Positions 29,401-38,720 of a stretch of DNA of 38,987 nt are shown one piece after another. The stretch comes from a virus. Position 1 is the first letter of the stretch. Every line of letters begins with the position of its first letter. The DNA is taken from positions 1 through 38,987 of the IMG/VR virus record IMGVR_UViG_3300035250_000079; one strand, 5' to 3'. The notes under the pieces were generated by a model that saw nothing but the letters and a program-made list of their open reading frames with translations, did no database searches and was not told the origin of the DNA. A program made the position numbers and the translations under genes.

Positions 29401-32400
29401 AATACCCGTCAGCCAACTTCGAAGGATTGTCCACAACCGACAACGCATCTAAACCATGAGCCTCAGGATCATTGAGCCACAGCACGAACTTCAAACGATC
29501 CTCAAAGGACGAAGCCGCTAGTTTCCCGGCCAATACAGACCGGGATGCTTCATTCAAATTCCACGCATTTACGTCCGTTGGCACCGGAATATGGCGCAGG
29601 TCGTCAGCGGCCTTGATAATGTGAATTGTTCTCATTTGATTGTCATTCAGGACCGGTATGTGACCTGTTTCCGCTATCCGCAAGAACTGGCGAAGAAAGT
29701 CGGGATCGGCCTCTGCGACACGAGACACCTGATCCAACAGAATCGACCCAACAGGCGTCACTCCACTGTGTTCATCTACAAATTCCTCCCCAATCTCTTT
29801 GGATTTTTTCGCAATCTCATCTGGATCTGACATTTTAGACATCTCTAAAACCATTTCAGCGGCACGAACCTCATCGGCGTTTGAAGCCAGATTGTAAATT
29901 TTGATGCCTTTGGCACCAGTAGGCAGATCCAACAACATGTTATACCCGTAATCTTGCCCCCAACCGCCGTAGTACATGTTGCCGGGACTCATGTTCAGAA
30001 ATGTCTTATCCCCCCAACCCACTTCATTACTAGCACCAAACCTTGTTGACAAAATCAACGGAGGATCTTGAGCCGTCAAATGAAACAGACGCATCTCCGT
30101 TCCCTGTTTCACAGCCTTCTCAACAACTTCTTCGGAGAAACCACGCGCAGCCAACGCTGCTTTCACCATCTCATCGCTGCCCGCAGCAGCGAATTCTTGC
30201 CCGTATGCGTTTGCCATTGCTTCTAAACGAACTTCAAAGAACTCAACGAACTTTGTCAAATCATCCTGTGCGTCCACGGGTGTAGGCATCATCCGGCGAA
30301 CAAAGTTCTCCATACCCCCAGCCTTTAGACGCATGTCCAAAAGTTCACGAACCTGATTCTTCATCATCTCGTCAACATTTTCTGCGCCCGCCTCAATAAG
30401 TGGTGCATACCATTCGTTTACTGAGGGGTCCAACATGCCGCCCGCACGTTCGATGTCGGACATTGCCTCCGGCAGCCACGCTTTCCCCGTAATGGGATTT
30501 ATCGCATCTGCCTTTGCGCTTCCCATAGCCCGATAAAAGAAACTAGAACCCTGATCTATGCGTACCAAACCCTCTGAAGCCGATACGCCGATATTGTCGA
30601 ACCCCATTCCCACAACATCCCAATTAGCCAACAGCATGTCAGCAGCCATACCGCGCGTCAGCGCATTAGCAACAGTCTGAGACATAGCACCAACAGGCAC
30701 CGAACCGGCATCGGCCAACGACCGTATACCCGTGGCGGGATCTGTAACGATAACGGCTGTAAACGGATCTAAACCAGATCCACTGGGACCACCCAGAACA
30801 GTCATATCGTCTATCCACGGAGCGATATGCCACAAAGATCCATCTTTGAGAGATCGTGACGCATACGAGGCTGGGGCAGCAATACCCAATTCACGATAAA
30901 CCGCATTCGCCAGCACTTCGCTGGTGATGCGGTCACGACCAGTACCCGGCGGCATCTCCAAGCCGTCGGCTGTTTCATCCCCGTACTGTTTCACATAATA
31001 TTCTTTACCATTGATCTCATAACGTCCACCGGGATTACTCCCAAGTTGTCCTGACGGATGCATCGTGCCGTCAAGAATCTCGTCAATGCTGAGGCGCACA
31101 GCATCAGCAGGAGACTGCATCGTTGCTTGAAACTGCTCCGTATGTTTGTATATCTGCTCCATCTGGACATAATCAGCAACACCCATGTGGCGTTCATGGC
31201 CATAAGCATCAACAATTCGCAACCGAACTTTCTGGCCGCTGGCCTCAGCGGCGGCTGTTATGTCCACGATATTCTGCTTCACACCGTCGATACTGCCGTA
31301 CAATGTGTCAGAAATTTGAGAAATGATTCCTTCCAAATCATTTCCATTATCAATAAACGCAGATACCGGCCGACTGGACCCCGCGTAATAGGTGGCTAAT
31401 GCTGTACGTAGTTCAGGGCTATCTGCGGCTACTTGCTGCAAAGATGTTGTCGGACCAAATTCTTTGGACAATTCATCTGAGACTCTCAGAATCTCTGCCT
31501 GTGCTGCCGTTACCTGATCCGGGGTGGGTAAAGGAGCGCCCCCATTAGGGGCCAGAACATCTGGTGCAAGTTCTGCATACTGGTTGATTACCTGCTGCAT
31601 TTCATCTATTTCTGTGCGGATACGCTCCAACGCAAAACCTATTTTGGCAACCTCATTATCCGCCGAACGCATGATGTCAAGGTCACGTTCAACCCCAAGC
31701 CAAACACCGACACCATTTGCGTCTGACTGTTGTAGAACCTCGTCCATATCCATGAACAATTGTTCTATCTCTATCGTCTTACCCTCAGGCGTCTGATACA
31801 CGTAAGCACGCGTCCCATCAGGACCGTCAAAACCGGTTATCGAATCGGGAAGATTCCCGGCCTGCTCTTCCGCCAAAAGGTTTGCGTTCAAATCGTCAGT
31901 ACGCAACCCACGTAGCAAATCATCAGAATAGAACGCATCAAACGCATCGCCCGTACCGAAAATCCTGCCAACAGCACGCTCAAGATGCATGAGTTGAACA
32001 GTGCTAGAAGTCAAAGTCTCATATGCGAATCTCAAAGTAGGAGCATCGACTGCCAACTCAGCAGCCGCATTCATCAACACAAGCCGCTCCCTCTCCAACG
32101 CCACCAATTTCGGTCCCACCGGAGTACCACTGATCTGCTGGTCAAGTACCTCCATCTGCGTTGTCAATTCCTCAAACTGCTTACGCCCCTCGTCGTAAGC
32201 GTTCTGTGCAACTATGTTCTCTTCTATCAAGCGACCCTGCCGCTTGTCCAAAACCTTTATCTCGGCTTCCTTCTGCCGAACAATTTCTTCCAACTTCTCC
32301 CGTTGACGAACATACAGAGCCTCATCAGCAGCGTTGAGAACGTCATCGTCTACCGCGTTTAGATGCCGCAACAGCGTTCCCTGTGCGCCCACATATGCTT

Positions 32401-34936
32401 CCTGAGCAGCCCTGAGTTTTGCACCAGTCTCAATTGCGGCTGCCGTAGGCATCCGCACGTATTCGGCCATACGATCTACAAGAATGCCCTCGTTGAACAA
32501 AAGGCTTTCAGTGTAAACCTCGCCTACACGGTGAGATACCTGATCTATATAGCCCTTCAGGGCCATCTCAATGTCGTTGGTGAACAACTGATAGTTGCCG
32601 CCAGCAGCCTCAATCGCTTCAGCGATCTGATCTTCCACTGATCCAGCGATCATTTCCTTACCAGTAGTGGGATCAATAATCCCCATTTTGGAACCGGGAT
32701 CAAGTAGTTCGGTTCCGAAGAACTCGTAGGTTCGACCTTCTCCACCCGGAGGTCCGCGACGGATTATCTCTTCTGCGGCTTCCGTACTAATGCCATCTTT
32801 TGCTGCCAGCGCAGCAACCTCATTATCGAACTGTTGCTTACTGATGTAGTTACGGGTGAGTTCAGGGCCACCCGGCTCTCCCATACGCCGACCGTGCAAC
32901 CGCTCGCTGAACTTGCCAGTCTCCCTCAGTTTTTCCTTCAGTGCTGCATGGGCCTCAGGTGTAAGTTGTCGTGGCACATAGTTGTCGGCTTTCCCGATGT
33001 GACCCCCCAAACGAGCACCAGCATTATTGGCAATGACACGCATACTCTCCATCATGTCCATGCCCTGCTGCCACAAACCCGGAGCCATCGCCTCCAAACT
33101 AATTTGCGAAGCCTCATTGCCTCCCATAGCGCTATAAACAAGTTCATTTGTGACATCAGCATTACCGGAACGAGCGACATTTACCTCGTCCATAAACGAA
33201 CCGGCCATCCGCGACATTTCAACCTTCGTAAATCGTGCCTTATTGCGACCACGCGCCATCGCGTGAATCACACGCTTTCCCTGTTGGATGAACACGCCAT
33301 CACTTGAAGTTTTGATAGCGGTTTTCAGATCGCCCATGCGACCACTCAACTCCCACCCGTTAGGAAGTTTCTTCCCAGCCAACCGCCACAAACCCCCGCG
33401 CCTCAAAGCATCAGGGATTTTCTTGACGCCAGCCGCCTGAGCGGCCTGACGCAAAATACCGTTGCGCACTCCCTGCGGAATGCCCGTCACCAACTTGCCG
33501 ATAATCGGCGTTTCAGAAGTCATCAACCGCAACCCAATAGGAATCTGCGCCCCCGAAGCACCCGTCTTGCGGATTACCTTTTCGATCATTGGAGCAATCC
33601 TGAGTTTGCGCCCGATAGGTCCAGTACCCGGCACCTTTATACCAAAGCCCAACTTCATGTTGGTCGCATCCTCAGCGGATAACCACCCGACATTGCGACG
33701 CCCGGTTAGCGGTCCTCGCTGTCCTACCGGGGCACCGCTCCGCATCCTCGCCTTGTATGCGTCCATATCTACAACGCTGCGACCGCCCCGCTTATAAAAT
33801 TCGCTGATGGTCTGATCGACGGTTTCAGCCAAACCAAATTCGTCAACCTGTTCACGCAAACCCCTGCCCAATTCGTCAACAAACTCATCTGCACCATGCC
33901 TGAGGTTCCGGTCCAAACCACTATCAGCAAACATTCTCGCCGCAAAGCGAAGATCATCACCCGACACAGCAGTTGCGCCAAAGCGACCAGCATTTCCGCC
34001 GATGTCCATAAGCCTTTCAAAGTTCAACACTTCATCGTTGGTAAACCGAATGGTTTGCTCGGGTAGCCCTGAAACCTTTCCGCTCCACTCCCAGCCGTCT
34101 TTCCCAAGATCCTTGAGGCTCGTCTTGCCGCCGTTTACAACCTTTTGCGCCAAATCGTCAGACAACGCCTCCCATTCTCCGCGCCTCATTCCCTTCCCGA
34201 AGGCGCTCATAATGTCATCACCCTTGGTGCGCAACTGAGTCAACACACTCTTGCGAACCAATTCACGAGTCGCCGCCTTGGCACCCCCCTTTCTAGCAAG
34301 TACCGAACCGAAAGCAACACCCTTACCCACCAATCCCAAATAGGACAATGGATCAAGAGCAACATCCCCTATAAATCCCAACGCGGCAGCAGCAAACTTC
34401 TGCCATCCGCTATCACGATCTTGTAGAATATCATAGTCGTGTAACAGGCGACCAAACGTATAGTTATCGTTGTACTGCTTTTTGAAGTCACCCCAACTGG
34501 CTTCTCCGCCAGTAAAGACATCAATGGTTTCCTTCAAAGCGGACGTAGTGAACGCCAAAGGCTTCTGAATAACATTCAGAAAGCCGCCTATAGGCCCGGT
34601 GGTAATGGCATCCAAATACCATGGGGTATTGTCCTTGATGTATTTTTGTTGTGCCCAGTTCTGCGTTATCTGGGAAACGGGACGCCCCGCAGACGCGCCC
34701 AGCGGGCCAACTATTCCTCCCGGTGTGGTACGACCCAGAGAGGCTACATCTACGTTTAGAATGTTCGCTAGTCGCTCCTGCGGACTAGGAATACCCGTGG
34801 GCCGAACTGGTGCTACCGGTGCAGAAGCAACTTGCGGTCGTTTGATCTCCGGCTTGGGAAGATCAGCCGTATTTTCTACGCCAGCGATTGCGTCGTATGC
34901 GACGCGTCGGTGGGCTTCGGGATTGAAAGTAACCAC
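26462..34936 (-). CDS. 2824-aa internal/ejected virion protein with kinase-like and ART-like parts
   Basis: It covers about 22% of the genome. The N-terminus ([44 protein letters not shown] near residue 200) and the C-terminus ([20 protein letters not shown] near 2380; [32 protein letters not shown] near 2560) occur in giant structural proteins of actinophages and podoviruses and probably enter the host with DNA. Around 830-960 is a coiled coil ([22 protein letters not shown]). At ~1290-1560: [36 protein letters not shown] and [12 protein letters not shown], the order of a HipA/PI4K-like kinase. At ~1610-1760, [12 protein letters not shown]…FGASNEVG recalls ADP-ribosyltransferases. The domain calls are pattern-based. 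Start is GTG. Confidence 0.75.
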   Translation of the reverse strand: [2824 protein letters not shown]

Positions 34937-34942
34937 AAGATA

Positions 34943-37627
34943 CTAATTCCGTGGTCCGCCACCGGGGATCTTTCCGACCCGGCCGCCCGGCACGTCTGCC
35001 CCAGCCGCAAGTCGCTGACGTTCCTTTTCTTCCCAAATTCGCTGTTCATCGGGACCGCGATCATAGTCAGTTCCCATTTGACCACCCAATAGATCGGCTT
35101 CGCTAAATCCTCCTGCACCAATACTCTTATCCAAAGCCAATGTTGCCTGCGCCAGATTAGAAGCCTGTTGCGTCGCAAGCGCAGCCAGCATCTCAGCAAG
35201 GAACAATTCGATCTTCAGAATATCATTTGCATCCATTGCCTGCTTGCCCATTCTGTCCATTTCAGAAAGCGAACCCAAATACAGTTCTCGCTCTGCATCA
35301 GACATTCCAACCATATGTTCAGCATGAAGAATATGGTCGCTGTTTTCCTCTCCGTATTGGCCAATCATATTTGCGTAAGTACCCGGCTGCCAACGGGCAC
35401 CCTGTATGTCCTCGGCAGCCACCTTGTCCATGTACATTTGAGTCTTTGCTGCCTCTGGCAGCGCATCCCATAACGCTGCACCTTCTGCCGTCGGGTTACC
35501 ATCGGCATCTTTGATGCCCATGAAATGAGCAGCAGCCGAAGCAGAACCCTGCGAAATCGCTGTATTGGCACTTGTTTCCGCCGCCTGTTGCGCGAGTCGC
35601 ACCTTCTCTTCATACGTCTGCGCTTCACTAATCTGCTGCTGAGAACGCTCAAACGCCTTCGTTGCCGCAGCCCTTTGATTGAATGCCGCTGTATTGGCAG
35701 CAGCCAACTGGGCGGCACGATCCAATGCACGTTCTCCCGACGACCGTTCAAACGCCGTCTTGGCAGCAGCCTGCGAACGAGCATACGCCATTGTGGCAGC
35801 ATCCTGTTGAGCGGTACGATCCAATGCACGCTCACCAGTCTGATAAATCTGGCCCGCTTCACGTTCACCGGTGCCATAAAGTTGGCTTGCCAATCGCTCA
35901 TTAGTACGCCAATCCTGCGCACCGATACGCTCGCCAGTCTGGAACTGCTGACCCTCAATGCGTTCGCCACGGCCATAATCCATCTGCTGCTGGCGCTCTG
36001 TTTCACGAGTCAAGAAGTCCTCGCGGCGACCAACATCACCAAGCAACGCATTTACCATGTCCTCGTCACGACGCGTATTGAAATCTTCCTGACGCATCGA
36101 CTCGTCCATCAAACGCTGAGTCTGCTCCTGATCCAATCCTTGGAACATGCGGAAAGCCTCATCGCCCAAAGCCAACTTGGATTCTGCCGCCAACTGCCCC
36201 GGCGCTGCGCCACGTTCGGCAGCAGCCATATTCGCCACCTGAGCAAGACGCGACATCGCATCCTGCGACGACGCGGCTTGCGAACCACCCAAACCACCAA
36301 CCAACTGAGCAACCTGCTCAAATTCATCGGTAACCTGCGGACCTAATGCCTCTCGTGCCGTGGTCAAACGATCCTGAATACCAGTTGTCAAATCACTTGT
36401 ACGACCCGTAACGGCGTCGATCAAAGCCTGCTGTTGAGCCAACCGATCAGTTTCAAGAGCACCAATGTCAATACCCAATTGTCTTTCAATGTCACTAATT
36501 TGACCCATGCGACGCGCTTCGGAAGCAGTCAAATTGCTTCGACGTTCAGCAATCATGTTTCTGATTTGCTGACTGAAATCTTGTGTGGTGCGTTCCGCCA
36601 TCAAATCACGGATGTCTTGTTCCAAATCCGCAGGACGACGGTAATCCGCTAGGTTTAGAGCGGACGCATACGGGTCAACAAAAGGAGCCGTACCGCCGAA
36701 GTAACCGCCTCCGCCTCCGCCCCCGACGCCGCCGCCGCCGCCGTCGTCAACCACCACCGGGTCATCGTCGCCACCCGGAGGAATAACCACCACCGGGTCA
36801 TCGTCGCCACCCGGAGGAATAACCACCACCGGGTCATCCTCGCCAGCAGGCGGAGGATCAACAGGTGGTGTGTATTTGTCAACAGGTGGTGTGTATTTGT
36901 CCAGTATCGCTTGAACCTCATCGGCGTCTGGAACGTAAGCGTTCCCGAAACCCGCAGCATCTTCCGCGATGTTTTGTTGCATGGCAGCCAGTTTCAACTC
37001 AGTTTCCGTGGGCTGAGGCCCAGCGTTCAACAAGGCATACAGGTCGCTATTTGCAACAGCACCCAGACCAAGACCAGCACCTAAACCGGGACTTACAGCA
37101 GGTGCAGCACGGTTCTGGGCTATTCTGATTTCTTTCTGTGTGGGCTGAGGTCCGGCGTTCAACAGAGCCGCATTTGCAACAGCACCCAGACCAAGACCAG
37201 CACCCAAACCGGGACTTACAGCAGGCGCAGCACGATTCTGGGCTATTCTGATTTCTTCCTGTGTGGGTTGAGGTCCAGCGTTCAACAGAGCCGCAAGCGC
37301 GGCCTGTTGTGCCGCAGCCGCAGCGGCGGCTGTATTCTGATTGGTCAAAGAAGGGGCAGGTGTCAGACGTGCCGCTTCGGGACTGAAAGAAGGGGCAGGT
37401 TGTGTCGTGGTGCTGGAACCCGGAAATGGACCACCCATATCAAACCAGTTCCCGCGAGGTTCCGAATAATAACGGCCGTGGCGACTGGGATCGGTAGCCA
37501 TCGCAGCAATGTTTGCGATAGCATCCTCCATCCTCACAGTGGATGCTGACGGAGGAGATTCAATTTCTTCACGAGGAGGTGGTATTTCCCTCCCCTTGAG
37601 GTTTCCAGAAATTGGGATACCACCCAT
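34943..37627 (-). CDS. 894-aa repeat-rich coiled-coil virion protein
   Basis: Residues 1-300 are low complexity with Ala/Pro/Gly, including in-frame repeats (ALLNAGPQPTQEEIRIAQNR twice and a third partial copy; DDPVVVIPPGG three times; KYTPPVD twice). Residues ~320-680 are long helices with repeated T/N-x-x-R-x-x-GER blocks (MDYGRGERIEGQQFQTGERIG; IYQTGERALDRTAQQ). The C-terminal ~200 residues are more globular. It precedes the giant protein by 6 bp; the two may work together as internal virion proteins. Confidence 0.65.
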   Translation of the reverse strand: MGGIPISGNLKGREIPPPREEIESPPSASTVRMEDAIANIAAMATDPSRHGRYYSEPRGNWFDMGGPFPGSSTTTQPAPSFSPEAARLTPAPSLTNQNTAAAAAAAQQAALAALLNAGPQPTQEEIRIAQNRAAPAVSPGLGAGLGLGAVANAALLNAGPQPTQKEIRIAQNRAAPAVSPGLGAGLGLGAVANSDLYALLNAGPQPTETELKLAAMQQNIAEDAAGFGNAYVPDADEVQAILDKYTPPVDKYTPPVDPPPAGEDDPVVVIPPGGDDDPVVVIPPGGDDDPVVVDDGGGGGVGGGGGGGYFGGTAPFVDPYASALNLADYRRPADLEQDIRDLMAERTTQDFSQQIRNMIAERRSNLTASEARRMGQISDIERQLGIDIGALETDRLAQQQALIDAVTGRTSDLTTGIQDRLTTAREALGPQVTDEFEQVAQLVGGLGGSQAASSQDAMSRLAQVANMAAAERGAAPGQLAAESKLALGDEAFRMFQGLDQEQTQRLMDESMRQEDFNTRRDEDMVNALLGDVGRREDFLTRETERQQQMDYGRGERIEGQQFQTGERIGAQDWRTNERLASQLYGTGEREAGQIYQTGERALDRTAQQDAATMAYARSQAAAKTAFERSSGERALDRAAQLAAANTAAFNQRAAATKAFERSQQQISEAQTYEEKVRLAQQAAETSANTAISQGSASAAAHFMGIKDADGNPTAEGAALWDALPEAAKTQMYMDKVAAEDIQGARWQPGTYANMIGQYGEENSDHILHAEHMVGMSDAERELYLGSLSEMDRMGKQAMDANDILKIELFLAEMLAALATQQASNLAQATLALDKSIGAGGFSEADLLGGQMGTDYDRGPDEQRIWEEKERQRLAAGADVPGGRVGKIPGGGPRN
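36751..36902. repeat. 36-bp and 21-bp coding tandem repeats
   Basis: A 36-bp unit starts at 36751, 36787 and 36823 (12 codons, DDPVVVIPPGG-type). A 21-bp unit follows at about 36861 and 36882 (7 codons, KYTPPVD). Both stay in frame, so copy number may vary without breaking the gene. Confidence 0.8.
37051..37296. repeat. 123-bp coding tandem repeat, two copies
   Basis: Copies start at 37051 and 37174 (period 123 bp, 41 codons) with a partial third copy just to the left. They encode VSPGLGAGLGLGAVAN plus ALLNAGPQPTQ-EIRIAQNRAAPA. In frame within the 894-aa gene; recent duplication by high identity. Confidence 0.8.
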
Positions 37628-38043
37628 TATGGCACCACGCCTTGTAACGTCTGAGCAACCGCAAATCTGCGCATAGCATTAGCGATCTGGTCGTCAACCA
37701 GACCGCCATAAAGATTCTCTTCCAACAAATTACGCTGCTTATCCAGTTGGCGTCGCGCCGCTTCTGCCGAAGCCTGAACCCCGTAACGGCCCATTTCAGC
37801 CTCAGCGGCGGCTACCTCCCTGCCCCGGCGGAACTGGCCCGAATCCAACATACCACGCCTATTGAAAGCACCCGGCAGCGCACGCGCCACCTTCTTTATC
37901 TGCTGATTAGTACGAAACATATTTGTTGTCTGTTCACGGCTAAGCCGTTCAGATGCTCGCTGAATATCATCAAGGCCATAGCCGTACTCTTGAGTGCGAC
38001 GCCCCATTGACCCCCGGCGTTCTGAATAATCAGAATAGGCCAT
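37627..38043 (-). CDS. Unknown 138-aa basic virion-region protein
   Basis: ATG at 38043 is preferred because it overlaps the upstream stop (TAATG); an in-frame start lies 9 bp earlier. MAYSDYSERRGSMGRRTQEYGYGLDDIQRASERLSREQTTNMFRTNQQIKKVARALPGAFNRRGMLDSGQFRRGREVAAAEAEMGRYG. The GAFNRRGMLDSGQFRRGREV motif recalls small structural proteins encoded next to internal virion proteins. Its stop overlaps the 894-aa gene start. Confidence 0.6.
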   Translation of the reverse strand: MAYSDYSERRGSMGRRTQEYGYGLDDIQRASERLSREQTTNMFRTNQQIKKVARALPGAFNRRGMLDSGQFRRGREVAAAEAEMGRYGVQASAEAARRQLDKQRNLLEENLYGGLVDDQIANAMRRFAVAQTLQGVVP

Positions 38044-38291
38044 TAGGCCCAAAGACCCGGCATGTTCGACACCAAAACCTTCTTAGTGGCACTTCCATCC
38101 GTGTCGTAGATCACGACATAATCGCCCGTAGCAACGGTTGCGCCAAGAGCGGTCAGATTGCTCGCATCTACAGTAAGTCCAATCGCTCCACCTGTCCCCC
38201 CGCCAGCCAAACCACTGTTCGCGGCAGTTGTGACAGCAGTAATATCTCCGGTAGGAACCTGATCTATTCTCTGAGTAACCCTTGAAGGCAT
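38043..38291 (-). CDS. 82-aa beta-rich structural protein
   Basis: MPSRVTQRIDQVPTGDITAVTTAANSGLAGGGTGGAIGLTVDASNLTALGATVATGDYVVIYDTDGSATKKVLVSNMPGLWA. The block GDITAVTTAANSGLAGGGTGGAIGLTV is a familiar shaft/stalk motif of phage fibres and baseplate spikes. Too short for a full fibre, so a decoration or fibre-base protein. Confidence 0.65.
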   Translation of the reverse strand: MPSRVTQRIDQVPTGDITAVTTAANSGLAGGGTGGAIGLTVDASNLTALGATVATGDYVVIYDTDGSATKKVLVSNMPGLWA

Positions 38292-38299
38292 AGTCGCTC

Positions 38300-38584
38300 C
38301 TAACCGAAGTAAGTGACATCAATAGTGCTGTCAGACGACACCCGAATAAACTTCACATCGGACAAATCATCCTTGTACAAATCCAGCACACTGTAAGGAT
38401 TCAAATAATGCCCCACACTCGCTGTAGGCGTACCCCAACGAACTCTGATGGGTTCCGCACCATTGGTAATCATTGCTGCTACGGCTCCAGTTGCAGCAGT
38501 AATACCAATGGCGGTATTGGATACCGCCACCTGTTCATCACCAACTGCTGACCCGTACTCTGCTGCTGATCTCCTAATACCCAT
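38300..38584 (-). CDS. 94-aa structural-region protein
   Basis: Start at 38584 (MGIRRSAAEYGSAVGDEQVAVSNTAIGITAATGAVAAMITNGAEPIRVRWG) with GGAG upstream; an in-frame start at 38611 lacks one. Beta-rich, ending VRVSSDSTIDVTYFG-like. The pattern VSNTAIGIT…GAVAAMITNGAEPIRVRWGTPTASVGHYL is that of small head/tail decoration proteins. Probable virion protein. Confidence 0.6.
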   Translation of the reverse strand: MGIRRSAAEYGSAVGDEQVAVSNTAIGITAATGAVAAMITNGAEPIRVRWGTPTASVGHYLNPYSVLDLYKDDLSDVKFIRVSSDSTIDVTYFG

Positions 38585-38591
38585 GTTTCTC

Positions 38592-38720
38592 CTACGGCTC
38601 CAAAGCCGCAATCCGTGCTTCTAGGTCGGCTAATTTCTTTGCGATCTTACGTAATTCGTATTCAATAGAACGGGCATTCTGTCCCAATATTTTGTGTGTC
38701 GGCTTATAGACAACAGCCAT
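38592..38720 (-). CDS. 42-aa coiled-coil peptide
   Basis: MAVVYKPTHKILGQNARSIE, then YELRKIAKKLADLEARIAAL, ending EP. The second half is a leucine/isoleucine heptad helix. Its start overlaps the stop of the membrane protein upstream (TAATG), and its stop leads into the GGAG site of the next gene. Likely partner or oligomerisation peptide. Confidence 0.6.
   Translation of the reverse strand: MAVVYKPTHKILGQNARSIEYELRKIAKKLADLEARIAALEP

Noticed and set aside
36751-37296. CRISPR-like repeats
   Set aside because: Repeats are contiguous without spacers, multiples of three, and in frame inside a coding sequence.
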